Origin: Zizania palustris
Lineage: Eukaryota > Streptophyta > Magnoliopsida > Poales > Poaceae
DNA length: 64,000 nucleotides
Reading direction: 5' to 3'
Assembly (NCBI GenBank): GCA_019279435.1
Contig: JAAALK010000086.1
Coordinates: 1,054,001-1,118,000 of the forward strand
Positions 1 to 10,535 of the stretch are shown piece by piece (position 1 is the first letter of the stretch; each line of letters opens with the position of its first letter). Below the pieces are notes generated by a model. That model searched no databases. It was not told where the DNA came from and saw only the letters and a list, made by a program, of their open reading frames with translations. The position numbers and the translations under genes are program-made.

Positions 1-229
1 TTCGATATTAGTTCATCAGATAGTGACATAAAAATATTTGATCTATGTAAATCAATGATTTCAGAGCATTGCAACAGAATAAACAATTACTAGATCAAAA
101 TAAACCATGTGCATGTTTATCATTTGAATTCATTCCATTATGAACCCAAGTATCTAAATTCAATAGTATCATTCACAAATTCAGAATCTCAATATTACCT
201 AAATGACAAACACATTGTCTGAAGCGGCA

Positions 230-302
230 TGCCTTATCGAGCTTGAATATGATAATAGATCTAGTGTCCCTTATAATATGGACCTTCTTAAGACCTACTA
301 TT
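230..302 (+). pseudogene. Helitron Rep fragment
   Basis: A short plus-strand reading frame contains DNRSSVPYNMDLLKTY. It matches the Rep/helicase segment of the large minus-strand Helitron at about 26055-26110 (NRYVVPYNMDLLKTY). Homology stops right after KTY, and the sequence then runs into DNA that matches the Helitron upstream repeats near 37625. This is a rearranged, non-coding Helitron scrap; the orientation relative to the repeat differs from the main copy. It is too short to act as a gene. Confidence 0.6.
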
Positions 303-550
303 ATGAACCCGTGTACAAAACTTCAGTAAAAAAGAGGTCTTTCGGATTAAATGGGCTAAACCCAGATAAACGCACCATTACATATAATATATGAACAAAA
401 GAGTTCTATATATTTATAAAAGGTACACTTTTGTGACGTATCTCTTTCATGATAACATAGTAGAGATATCTCCTAAAGTCTCGACATCGAAATTGAAACC
501 CAAAAAGAACACGTAATCAGAAGCTTAGAAACCAAGAACTCCCAAAACTG
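302..550. repeat. Copy of Helitron upstream repeat
   Basis: This stretch is clearly similar to 37625-37880: a shared run of 'gtacaaaacttcagtaaaaa', then 'caccattacatataatatatga', 'agagttc.atatattta', 'ctctttcatgataacatagta' and 'aatcagaagct.agaaaccaag'. It is a dispersed copy of the 0.28 kb unit repeated three times at 37042-37870. I see nothing recognisable in the rest of 1-1209, which is AT-rich with no long reading frame. Confidence 0.7.
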
Positions 551-1209
551 ATGATACAACCTTCTAAAAATCGATAAGCACAAAGAATTAATGAAAGAGA
601 CAGCTTATTCTAACCTGTGAATTGCACAAACCAAACAGTCCAGATTTGATGGCCAGTATCAAAAATAATTTACCTCAAGCACTTCCACCTTGTGTTCCAA
701 ATCCATTGCTGTAGATGAGCTTTGATCAGTAGCTCTCTAAACGATGAAAAAACTGTAGAGGTGGTAAATGTGCTCCTTTTTTTATAAGTACAACAAAAAC
801 AACATAGTTATTTAATAAGAGAAATGATAGTGCTGAAAGCCTGGAAGGTTAGAGAACTGATATATGTTACTAATAGGATGTAAACTAATTAATCAATTAC
901 TCTATTATAAAGTAGAAAACTGCATAATCTGATGGAATCAAATTACGCATGGCTAATGTTGAATGAAGTAAATCACATGAACATTTAAGTTGGCAAAATT
1001 TCTGCCTGAATTACTATTTCTGTATGCTGATCTTTGCTTTAAGTATACATCTATTAAATATCACCTTGAATTAGTTCATTTTAGTGGTTGAAATGTGCAA
1101 TTTTTTTAAGGACATACTATACGGGAAGTTTCAAATTTAGCTTATGGAGAAAAAATCTGTAAACAGCTGAACATGCAACATGTGCCAACATGTTTTGGAT
1201 TACATATTA

Positions 1210-1237
1210 CACTACTACAAAGCGACACTGTAGCGGC
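1210..1237 (+). repeat. CACTA left terminal inverted repeat
   Basis: Begins CACTACTACAAA and continues with an imperfect match to the reverse complement of 15117-15144. The flanking TTA at 1207-1209 is the target duplication. Confidence 0.93.
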
Positions 1238-1475
1238 AGGCAAAAACGACCTATAGTGGTGGGCATCCAGTCCGTCACTGCTCTAACGCCACTGCTATCG
1301 CTGGTTAGCAGTGGCGGTCAGAGCGCCCGCCACCGTTGTGTCAACAGCAGTGGCGGGCGCGCTGACCTCATCTGCCCGCCACCACTATGTTAACAGCAGT
1401 AACGGGCGCGCTAACCTCATCTACCCGCCACTACTGTTATCAATAGCAGTGGCGGGCAGATGATGTCAGCGCGCC
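1225..1475. repeat. CACTA left subterminal repeat block
   Basis: Repeated GCAGTGGCGGGC / GCCCGCCAC motifs occur in both orientations, with AACAGCAGT spacers. In En/Spm-type elements such arrays bind the element's TNPA protein; that role is inferred here. The block continues after the nested LTR element (5944-6010). Confidence 0.8.
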
Positions 1476-2405
1476 TGATGAGGACATCACTGCCATTGAT
1501 ACAACCACAACAACAGCCAACACTTCACCGCTTACACCTAAGCAAGGACCAATGACACGCGCCCGTGCACGTGAACTTAATTATCTGGTGAACTCGTTCC
1601 TAGCTGTTCAAGTTAATTATTTTTCCAATGGGGTACTATTAAAGTCTTGTGATGACTTTATTATCCTTAAGTGCTTAGGAACTGAACCAGCTAGGAGTGG
1701 AGAAGGCAACAATGCAATAAATATTCGTGCACCCGAAGGGACTCTTGTAACTGCAGAAATCCAAGATTAAATGGAGCATATCTTTCAACTCCCAAGGTTG
1801 TTTAATGAAAATAAGTACTTGTTGGAAAGGTCTCTTCGTCTGCTTTCCAACGGATCAAGAATCAATGGCAGAGGACAGACGAAACGTCCAGAAACTGCCG
1901 AAGAACGCTCGTGACTCCATCCTGAGTTTCTAGTTTTCCCTTTAAAAGCAAGTGGTAGCCACAAAAGAACTGGGGTTTTGTTTTGATGTAAGATAGCTGC
2001 TGCTACTTCCTTGTAACGCGCGTGTCGGCTAGACCGCCCGATTACTTGAATCAAAACTCCAACTTTTATCACATCCGTGAGTGTTTGCTTGTCATCTTGT
2101 TCTTGCTTGTTCTTCGATTGCTTGCAGGTTCAAGGCTGTTCTTGGCACGGCAAGAGCAGCAACAACCGGAGTCGGTGTAACTATCGCTAAGGTGCAGCAT
2201 CCTTGTGGTTGTTGTAGTCGGGTAGCACAACGTCGATCTCCACCCCCAAATCGTAGTTATCAGGAGACGGTGTACCTGTCGCTCAAGGCGCCACACCATC
2301 TTGGTTGTGGTAGTCGGGCAGCCAACGTCGGCCTCCACCAAATTCACCACATCCTCCATCTCTCATCGAAAGATCGGGCTCCCCCGTACCCGTAGGGGTC
2401 TATTA
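1476..2405 (+). repeat. 5' LTR of gag-only element
   Basis: 930 bases, nearly identical to 5014-5943. The visible differences are near 1807 (a/c) and 2192 (t/c). Its first 300 bases still encode the tail of a gypsy polyprotein (GPMTRARARELNYLVNSF), so the ancestor's pol frame read into its own 3' LTR. Confidence 0.93.
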
Positions 2406-2407
2406 AG

Positions 2408-2417
2408 TGGTATCAGA
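2408..2417 (+). promoter_or_regulatory. Primer-binding site
   Basis: tggtatcaga lies 2 bases after the 5' LTR. It matches the start of the usual initiator-tRNA-Met complementary site (TGGTATCAGAGC) and then diverges. From here to the gag start (2418-3196) I see only an untranslated leader. Confidence 0.8.
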
Positions 2418-3196
2418 TTTCAGGTTGATCGGTGAGAGATTTCCTTCTCCTTTGTTCTTTGTTTTTCCTACAGTCCACTTTTGCCCAAAGATAAGTTTCG
2501 ATCTGAAAATCCCAAAAACATTTTGTGCCTTTGCTTTGCTACTTAGCTCTTGGCTTGTTGAATTCACGGTTACTTCTTTGTGTCAAGTTGCTGGTCCTAA
2601 GTTTTTACCGCTAGAGTTTTGAGTTCGTGCACCTTTTCTATCTCCATTTTCATTCTCTAGCTGAAGTTACAAAGAGAGGAAAAGGCAAGTGCAAAACAAA
2701 AGCCGCACAGATCAGCAAGAAACAAGGCACGGGCCCAAAAAAAACAAAAAAAGGGGCGCACTAATTCAATTTTCTATATAAAGATTCCAAGTACAAAAAA
2801 AGAAAGACATTTTGTGTGACCTTTGCTTCAAAGTTTCGAAATTCAGCTTGCTGTTTTGAGCAGTTTGGTGATTACGTTTGGGTGACGGCTCACGTCTCTA
2901 TCACGGTTTGGACTAGGACCAGCACAGTACCATCGCGGAACGTTTATTCAACTTGCTGTGACTAACGTGGTACTAGCTGTTCCTTTGTGCAATTGTTTTA
3001 GCAGCCACCTACAGCTCCACAAAACTATCTACAACACCACCGGGTTGTGCTGGCAGTCACCGTTGGTTGTTGTTCTTGCTGTTTGCCGATGCCTCCTGCA
3101 TTGTGTGGTAAGAACTTGTAAGAGCTTGATACAGGATTGAGCGAGTGTGACGTTGTGCCTTCACAATCTTGTAGTTGATAGGAGCGTACATATTAT

Positions 3197-4321
3197 TTGT
3201 ATGTTTCTTGTCTACTACTAATCATGGCAGGGATACACATGGAGGTAGGATATAGTGAAGCTCAATATCGACATCTTCATCGACACATGAGAGATCAACA
3301 CGATAAATATGAGGTATGTGATGAAATTCTAGCTAGGTTCAAATGTACAATACCTTATTTTGAAGGAAATTATGATCCTCATGCATATATTCAATGGGAG
3401 CTAGCTGTAGATAATGAATTTAAAAAGTATAACTTGTCTGAAAGAGAAAAGGTTATGGCTGCCTCTAAAGTGTTAATTAAAGATGCTGCATATCATTGGA
3501 AACATCTTTGTAGACATGATAAAATACCTCAATCTTGGAAAGACTTAAAGAAATATTTGAGAGATGCTTTTGTTCCTCCATATTATGCCGATATTCTATT
3601 AAAGAAACTACAATGTTTAAAACAAGATAGCAGAAGTGTTGCCTCATATTATCATGATATGCATGTTTGTTTATTACGTTGTGCTATAGATGAATGTGAA
3701 GAATCTATAGAACAAAGGTTTTTACGTGGGCTTAACAAGGAAATTCAGGAACTGCTTCATCATGAAACATATAATTCTCTTTCTCAATTGTTTGAACTTG
3801 TGTGTCAAGCTGAAATTCAGATTGCTATTGATTTAGAGGAAACACCATTTGGTGTGCCTACTAGTACTACTAACCTTGAACAGGAAAAGGAGAATAAAAA
3901 TGCACTTACATCATCGGAAAAGGTTTTGCAAGGTAATATATGTGCTGAAATTAATCAAGGTGAGTGTACTCTTGATGAAACACAATTCTCCACCATTCAT
4001 GCTATTATAGAGCCATCGTTAGTAGAATCTTTTGCTAAAATTGCTTTGTTACTAGATGATTTGCTTGACACTCCTTGTAATAAAGAAGAGTTGTGTGTTA
4101 ATACTTCACTTGTATACATGCCACAACTAGTTAATGAACAGGTTGACTTTGTTGCCAGTGATTTGATACATGTTGTTCACATTGCTAGTGAAAAGGAAGA
4201 ACATAAATTGTTATCTTCTTTAAATACTTGGGGTTATATTGAACTTGATGATCTTTGTGAACTTAGTACTTTAAATGAGAAATTACTCACTAGACCTGAT
4301 TTGCCTGTCCTGATCAAATGA
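3197..4321 (+). CDS. gag: Ty3/gypsy-type Gag protein, intact
   Basis: An uninterrupted 374-residue frame. Residues about 50-210 show the retrotransposon gag core: 'IPYFEGNYDPHAYIQWE', followed by helical segments ending in 'FLRGLNKEIQELLHHETYNS'. This is the capsid-like domain of plant Ty3/gypsy elements. There is no CCHC zinc knuckle. The true start could be the later Met at residue 10 (3224) rather than the first; the Met-Ala-Gly there looks plausible. The C-terminal 150 residues resemble the linker region that precedes protease in autonomous relatives. The stop overlaps the start of the next frame by ATGA. An intact gag in a near-zero-age element suggests this protein is still made and used in trans with another element's Pol. 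Function is inferred from family resemblance. Confidence 0.85.
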   Translation: MYVSCLLLIMAGIHMEVGYSEAQYRHLHRHMRDQHDKYEVCDEILARFKCTIPYFEGNYDPHAYIQWELAVDNEFKKYNLSEREKVMAASKVLIKDAAYHWKHLCRHDKIPQSWKDLKKYLRDAFVPPYYADILLKKLQCLKQDSRSVASYYHDMHVCLLRCAIDECEESIEQRFLRGLNKEIQELLHHETYNSLSQLFELVCQAEIQIAIDLEETPFGVPTSTTNLEQEKENKNALTSSEKVLQGNICAEINQGECTLDETQFSTIHAIIEPSLVESFAKIALLLDDLLDTPCNKEELCVNTSLVYMPQLVNEQVDFVASDLIHVVHIASEKEEHKLLSSLNTWGYIELDDLCELSTLNEKLLTRPDLPVLIK

Positions 4322-4914
4322 GTTTTCACGTAATTGGAAAATACAATGATCAAGGAGTATACTTTGTGCATAGAGTTTACATATGTTCAGATTTGAAACA
4401 GCATGTAAATTCTAAAAATAATAGTCTTGACCAAGGTGCTTTAACTAATCATATTATCTCGAGAGTCTCTTGTTTTGATTTAAATACACAGGTTTGTTTT
4501 CAAGAAGGAGAGCCTTGTGGGCTGCTTAGCAATGCCACAATTCAAATTCCAATATCTAAAAGTACAGATTCGATGTCATTTGTTCAAGCAAAGGATTTGG
4601 TGAGTTGGGTTTCTTCAATTCACCACATGTTTAAAGAACAAGAGATACTGCACAATAATGGTTCTTTTGCTAGGAGTTGCATTGATGATGAACACAAGAA
4701 CAAACCGAGGACGGTTTGCTGCCAAGAAGGAGAGAATGATGAGGACATCACCGGCTGGGATATAAATATAATAAAAACAAAGGTGCATGCTTTCTATATT
4801 AGATTTACATTTTATATATTTGAGAAAAGGTTGCTGCACCATAAGTTGTTGTTTTCAATTACAGAAATTCTGACATGGATTAAGGGACGCGTTGTGAGAA
4901 AATCAAGGGCATGA
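4318..4914 (+). CDS. Second open frame of gag-only element (unrecognised)
   Basis: A 198-residue frame starting in ATGA overlap with the gag stop, in the -1 frame. I recognise no enzyme domain and see no catalytic motif. Its opening (VIGKYNDQGVYFVHRVY) looks like a continuation of the gypsy Gag linker, so the two frames may once have been one. It carries two QEGE segments: CFQEGEPCG near 4500, and CCQEGENDEDIT at about 4717-4752. The second copies the polypurine-tract/LTR-start junction at 5000-5027. The frame may be a relic rather than a functional protein. Confidence 0.45.
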   Translation: MSFHVIGKYNDQGVYFVHRVYICSDLKQHVNSKNNSLDQGALTNHIISRVSCFDLNTQVCFQEGEPCGLLSNATIQIPISKSTDSMSFVQAKDLVSWVSSIHHMFKEQEILHNNGSFARSCIDDEHKNKPRTVCCQEGENDEDITGWDINIIKTKVHAFYIRFTFYIFEKRLLHHKLLFSITEILTWIKGRVVRKSRA

Positions 4915-4927
4915 AACATCGTGGAAG

Positions 4928-5308
4928 TTGATTGGGGACCAAGATTTGAAACCATACTTGCGTGAGGAAGACACGTTCGAGTCGAGGACGACTCTATTGC
5001 AAGAAGGGGAGGATGATGAGGACATCACTGCCATTGATACAACCACAACAACAGCCAACACTTCACCGCTTACACCTAAGCAAGGACCAATGACACGCGC
5101 CCGTGCACGTGAACTTAATTATCTGGTGAACTCGTTCCTAGCTGTTCAAGTTAATTATTTTTCCAATGGGGTACTATTAAAGTCTTGTGATGACTTTATT
5201 ATCCTTAAGTGCTTAGGAACTGAACCAGCTAGGAGTGGAGAAGGCAACAATGCAATAAATATTCGTGCACCCGAAGGGACTCTTGTAACTGCAGAAATCC
5301 AAGATTAA
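4928..5308 (+). pseudogene. Relic of gypsy Pol C-terminus running into 3' LTR
   Basis: The frame reads DQDLKPYL..EEDTFESRTT..QEGEDDEDIT and then GPMTRARARELNYLVNSF, the typical end of a plant Ty3/gypsy polyprotein. It spans the polypurine tract (5001-5013) and enters the 3' LTR. This shows that an autonomous ancestor coded across the LTR boundary and that most of pol was deleted. Confidence 0.7.
5001..5013 (+). promoter_or_regulatory. Polypurine tract
   Basis: aagaaggggagga immediately before the 3' LTR start at 5014, the expected primer for plus-strand DNA synthesis. Confidence 0.85.
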
Positions 5309-5943
5309 ATGGAGCATATCTTTCAACTCCCAAGGTTGTTTAATGCAAATAAGTACTTGTTGGAAAGGTCTCTTCGTCTGCTTTCCAACGGATCAAGAAT
5401 CAATGGCAGAGGACAGACGAAACGTCCAGAAACTGCCGAAGAACGCTCGTGACTCCATCCTGAGTTTCTAGTTTTCCCTTTAAAAGCAAGTGGTAGCCAC
5501 AAAAGAACTGGGGTTTTGTTTTGATGTAAGATAGCTGCTGCTACTTCCTTGTAACGCGCGTGTCGGCTAGACCGCCCGATTACTTGAATCAAAACTCCAA
5601 CTTTTATCACATCCGTGAGTGTTTGCTTGTCATCTTGTTCTTGCTTGTTCTTCGATTGCTTGCAGGTTCAAGGCTGTTCTTGGCACGGCAAGAGCAGCAA
5701 CAACCGGAGTCGGTGTAACTATCGCTAAGGCGCAGCATCCTTGTGGTTGTTGTAGTCGGGTAGCACAACGTCGATCTCCACCCCCAAATCGTAGTTATCA
5801 GGAGACGGTGTACCTGTCGCTCAAGGCGCCACACCATCTTGGTTGTGGTAGTCGGGCAGCCAACGTCGGCCTCCACCAAATTCACCACATCCTCCATCTC
5901 TCATCGAAAGATCGGGCTCCCCCGTACCCGTAGGGGTCTATTA
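5014..5943 (+). repeat. 3' LTR of gag-only element
   Basis: Same length as the 5' copy with about two differences, which implies a very recent insertion. It is followed by the GCGCC duplication and then by the resumed CACTA subterminal repeats. Confidence 0.93.
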
Positions 5944-6010
5944 GCGCCCGCCACCACTGTGTCAACAGCAGTAACGGGCAAGATACCTCATCTGCCCACC
6001 ACTGCTATGT

Positions 6011-6378
6011 ATAACCCATAACACAGAATGCTGTGATCCCACAAACCAAAACACAGAAATTATATCCTTCACACAGCCATCCACATACACAGCAGCAAAA
6101 CATCCACATATCCACATACACATCCACAACAACAACACATCAACACAACAACCATCCATCTCATCAATTTTCAAAAATTTACAAAGTTTACATTATATGC
6201 TTCACACAGCCATCTACATACACAGCACAACAACAACATATCTCATCAATTTACAAATTTACATTTCATCACACATCAAGTCTAAAAAGTTTACATCTAT
6301 CAAAATTTCAAAATTAACCATTGTTTCACAAATACATGCTCATGCGGTTTATGTTTTCTTGGAAGGCCAACTCATATC
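6011..6378. other. CA-rich 3' flank of protease gene
   Basis: Low-complexity ACA/CCATCCACATACACAGCA repeats lie between the left subterminal block and the protease stop codon. This is probably a 3' untranslated region; I see no gene. Confidence 0.5.
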
Positions 6379-9300
6379 TTAATTGGTTCGCCTTTTCATT
6401 CTTTCGGTCCAATCATACAGAGTTGGATGCTTGGCCACTTCACTCTCAAGATCGAAAAATGCTCCAAGCTCATGAAGAATCTCATGCATCGTGAAGCGGC
6501 ACATCCTTGATACGATTTCGTACATTTGTGATTCTGAGAGTTGGCTCTTCTGGGCAACGGTTGATGGACCTGACGCCTGCATACGTAAAATATAAGTACA
6601 TACGCTGCAAGTTATATTAGATTAACACACAAGAAATCAACTTACTTCTTTAGTATCCTCAGATACTGTCCGCCCAAACTTTCCTAAGTTATTGCTCATG
6701 AAATCACAAGTATAATAGCCGCAATGCACGGAACCAAGAGATTGTTTGTGAAACTTCAAAATAGACAAAGTTAGAACGATATATAGTTTGGCTTTATCAA
6801 TTGAATTAACAAATTTAAAAATATAATATTACCGGATAGTTGGTTCTGATAAGCATATCTTTCGGCCTCTGTGGATCATGTGGGCCACCTAACTTTTCCA
6901 CGTAGTATCTATATGCACTCTGAATAACATTTAATATATCTTGATATTCTTTTTTGAGTTTATCGAGCGAGTCGAGCACATAAACCCTTGAGCTCTTTGG
7001 GTATATCAGAAGTGCAATCCAATGATCACTATCGAAAGAAGTAATATATGATTATGTTAGTTTCATAATCGATAAAACGTGATTAAGTGGATATAGTGGG
7101 TATACTTACTTAAAGTTATATGCCCCACTTATCATTTCTCTGTCCTTCCATTGATCCATGCACCGCGCAATATACAACGCGGCACAACTCCTTTTGTTCT
7201 TCTTAAGTGTGTCTTCGTCTTTATTGAACATCTTTCTTTGAAATTTTTTCTTACCCGCAGTCCAGTACTTGCTATCGTTCTGGTTTAGTGTCGGGTTCAG
7301 CGCACTTTGGCTTATTAATGACGGGTTCAAGTACCCATACATATTAGACTCGTCACAGCATGAATTACAACTGCATATGTTATGAAACAATAGTCAATAT
7401 AAAACATTATTTATTTTTGCTTTGTATTGACAAAGTATAAAGTACTTACATGCACCAGAGCATCATGCTTGTGATGTCGGTTCGCTTCAAACGAAACATC
7501 TGATGGAAGTCGTCGAAAAATAGTGCAAGCTTAAACTCTGGGCAGTTGAATATTTCTTGTGGAACCTTCAGTTCTATTTGTGTTACTCCTAACGAAGACG
7601 CTTCGAGGTACCAGTCATGAAATGTTTTCATCATCCAAGGCATACTCTTAAGTACTCCTTGGGGTAATAATGGTTTGCCTGGTTCGTATTCGATATAATC
7701 CTCGTCTCCGTAGGTCCACTTATCAACAGAAAGTGAGCCCGCATGCTTTTGTACTGAAGCCTTTATGGGAGCCGCTTCGGGCATAGAACGTGTTTGCCCC
7801 ATAGTAGTAAAAAATTTATGCATCTCAGATTTCAGCGCAGAACACTGCCCAGCTTGAACGGTTATCTTGTGGATTGCTGGCTTTGGGCATACATCTTGTT
7901 TTTCAGGCTCGGCAACTAGCACTGGCACTTTTGTTATGGGCTTGGCCACCGGCACTTGAGGATCAGCCGGAACTGGCACTTGAGGCTTAGCCGGAACTGG
8001 CACTGGCATTTGATCTGGCTCTGGCACATTTGTGTTGGGATCATCAATGGGCTCAAGCACTGGCACTGGCTTTGTCACTTGAGGATCAAAAGTCACTTTC
8101 GATTCTATCACTTCTGCCACTTTATCGGGCACTGGCTCTTCCTCTGCCTTTTCCTCTATCTCACGCTCATCAACAGGTGATAAAGATCCTATATTTTGCA
8201 CATCCTGAGATGAAAGATATGTGGGGGATTGTGATGAGACAATAGGTGATTTACTCTGAGAACTTGTCTGCAGTAATTTGATATCTCGGCTCGCCCATAG
8301 GACAAAGTTATTTAGAGCATCTTCGATTGTCTCAATCCCCTCATCAGGCATTGGAAGATCCAAGGGGTCATTAATAAATCTGTNNNNNNNNNNNNNNNNN
8401 NNNNNNNNNNNNNNNNNNNNNNNNNNNNNNNNNNNNNNNNNNNNNNNNNNNNNNNNNNNNNNNNNNNNNNNNNNNNNNNNNNNNNNNNNNNNNNNNNNNN
8501 NNNNNNNNNNNNNNNNNNNNNNNNNNNNNNNNNNNNNNNNNNNNNNNNNNNNNNNNNNNNNNNNNNNNNNNNNNNNNNNNNNNNNNNNNNNNNNNNNNNN
8601 NNNNNNNNNNNNNNNNNNNNNNNNNNNNNNNNNNNNNNNNNNNNNNNNNNNNNNNNNNNNNNNNNNNNNNNNNNNNNNNNNNNNNNNNNNNNNNNNNNNN
8701 NNNNNNNNNNNNNNNNNNNNNNNNNNNNNNNNNNNNNNNNNNNNNNNNNNNNNNNNNNNNNNNNNNNNNNNNNNNNNNNNNNNNNNNNNNNNNNNNNNNN
8801 NNNNNNNNNNNNNNNNNNNNNNNNNNNNNNNNNNNNNNNNNNNNNNNNNNNNNNNNNNNNNNNNNNNNNNNNNNNNNNNNNNNNNNNNNNNNNNNNNNNN
8901 NNNNNNNNNNNNNNNNNNNNNNNNNNNNNNNNNNNNNNNNNNNNNNNNNNNNNNNNNNNNNNNNNNNNNNNNNNNNNNNNNNNNNNNNNNNNNNNNNNNN
9001 NNNNNNNNNNNNNNNNNNNNNNNNNNNNNNNNNNNNNNNNNNNNNNNNNNNNNNNNNNNNNNNNNNNNNNNNNNNNNNNNNNNNNNNNNNNNNNNNNNNN
9101 NNNNNNNNNNNNNNNNNNNNNNNNNNNNNNNNNNNNNNNNNNNNNNNNNNNNNNNNNNNNNNNNNNNNNNNNNNNNNNNNNNNNNNNNNNNNNNNNNNNN
9201 NNNNNNNNNNNNNNNNNNNNNNNNNNNNNNNNNNNNNNNNNNNNNNNNNNNNNNNNNNNNNNNNNNNNNNNNNNNNNNNNNNNNNNNNNNNNNNNNNNNN

Positions 9301-10026
9301 NNNNNNNNNNNNNNNNNNNNNNNNNNNNNNNNNNNNNNNNNNNNNNNNNNNNNNNNNNNNNNNNNNNNNNNNNNNNNNNNNNNCATGTTTATTTGAAAGC
9401 AAGTAAACAAACACAAGTCCAGGCTGGGGAAACCAGCTTACACATCGAAACGCACTACTGGTCAAACCCAAAAGACAGATATGGTTTGGAGCTTCTTCTT
9501 CTTCCTCGGCACAAACCCAACCTATTTCTGGTTAAACAGATTAAAAGCCTCAACTTGCCAATCCTCAACCAACTCGGCATCATCAGGCAGTCTGAACTGC
9601 TCTCCATGTTCCTGAACAAGAAAATACACGCAGCGGCGATAGTGAGAACAACTTATTATCAATGATTGAATTGGATGATAAAAATATAAAATTTGCATAA
9701 AAAGAGGATCTTGCCTCCTTCCTCCTCTTGCTACCGCATTGCTCTACATGCTTCCCTTTTCCACCGCTAGCCTCGGCATGTTTCCCTCTACCACCGGTTG
9801 TCTCATCATTCTTCCGTCTGCCAACACTTACCCTATCTAGTTGCGGCGATCGCGAGTCGTCCTCCGAGTCGGAGTCCATTATGAGAATCACTTTCTTCAC
9901 CAAACAACTGCAAACTATACCATCATGTACCTTATGTTTACCGCATTTGCAAACCTCACACACGCCACTTGATGTAGAGTCTGAGGATCCACTGTTTGGT
10001 TCAATCTTAGGAGGAGCCATCTGCAT
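6379..10026 (-). CDS. C48 (Ulp1-like) cysteine protease gene of CACTA element
   Basis: A multi-exon minus-strand gene. A first exon at about 10026-9620 has a CxxC-rich start (CEVCKCGKHK). A segment from about 9611 reads EHGEQFRLPDDAEL, then comes the 1000-base gap. Later exons, placed by GT/AG sites, are 8383-7450, 7370-7110, 7028-6833, 6753-6646 and 6576-6379. Exon 7028-6833 encodes NDHWIALLIYPKSSRVYVLDS, with catalytic His (DHW) and Asp. Exon 6753-6646 encodes HKQSLGSVHCGYYTCDF, with the Gln and catalytic Cys. The Ulp1 core is thus complete and shows no stop in these exons. A long Pro/Val/Glu-rich repeat region (about 7900-8150) precedes it. Ulp1-type proteases are known passengers of grass CACTA and Mutator elements; the substrate here is unknown. 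Confidence 0.75.
8384..9383. other. Assembly gap (1000 N)
   Basis: Exactly 1000 unknown bases inside the protease gene. The round number suggests a placeholder, so true length and content are unknown. Open frames spanning it are artefacts. Confidence 0.99.
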
Positions 10027-10073
10027 TTTTTGTCACATTGATATAACATTAAAAAACCCTAAGCTAGTAATAT

Positions 10074-10222
10074 TATAGTACATTAAAAAACATTATTGTT
10101 ATAGTGGAATTTTTTTTCTCAGAAATTTTTTATAGTACATTAAAAACATTATTGTTATAGTGGAAATTTGTTTTCTCAGAATTTTTTTACAGTACATTAA
10201 AAAACATTATTGTTATAGTGCA
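10074..10222. repeat. Triple tandem repeat, about 58-base unit
   Basis: Three copies start at about 10074, 10131 and 10190, each carrying 'agtacattaaaaa.cattat' and then tgttatagtg. They lie just upstream of the protease first exon on the minus strand, in its promoter or leader. The GC-rich GGCGACGGG-type stretch at 10350-10460 further upstream may be leader as well. Confidence 0.7.
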
Positions 10223-10520
10223 TTCTACTAGTAATATTATACTAAATTATATTACCACACATAAATTAATATAACAATCCTCCATCATTTTAACCCTAAG
10301 CTCGAATAAAATAAGAACAAAGATAGGTTAATAATCATTTACTGATCGACTGGATGGCGGCGACGGGCGGCGCCGACGGGCTCCGAGGAAGGCGGCGACG
10401 GGCAGAGGGCAGCGGCGACGTGCTCCGGGACGTCGACGGCGGCGATGGGAAGAGGGGGGCAACACGGGAGTTTAGGGTTTAGAAAATGAAACTAGGTTTT
10501 CGGACGACGGGAGTGGAAAG

Positions 10521-10528
10521 TATATATA
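10521..10528 (-). promoter_or_regulatory. TATA-like box upstream of protease gene
   Basis: tatatata, separated by exactly 7 bases from the internal subterminal-type repeat at 10536-10545. This copies the arrangement in front of the TNP2 gene. Role inferred from position. Confidence 0.45.
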
Positions 10529-10535
10529 GGTATAT

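Larger units (their letters stand above)
1476..5943 (+). mobile_element. Gag-only LTR retrotransposon (TR-GAG-like)
   Basis: Two 930-base repeats (1476-2405 and 5014-5943) differ at only about two positions by eye and start with TGATGAGGACATC. The 5-base duplication GCGCC flanks the element (1471-1475 and 5944-5948). A primer-binding site follows the 5' LTR (tggtatcaga, 2408-2417) and a polypurine tract (5001-5013) precedes the 3' LTR. The interior encodes a gypsy-type Gag and a second open frame, but no protease, reverse transcriptase or integrase. It must therefore move with enzymes from elsewhere. It matches the known plant class of terminal-repeat elements with only a GAG domain. The LTR ends in TA rather than CA. 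Confidence 0.93.

Noticed and set aside
1785..2395. Overlapping open frames on both strands of the LTR (also 5323-5933)
   Set aside because: They are duplicated in both LTRs, have no domain, and overlap one another; chance frames in repeat DNA.
8278..9471. Long open frames across 8384-9383
   Set aside because: They consist of unknown bases; the openness is an artefact of the gap.
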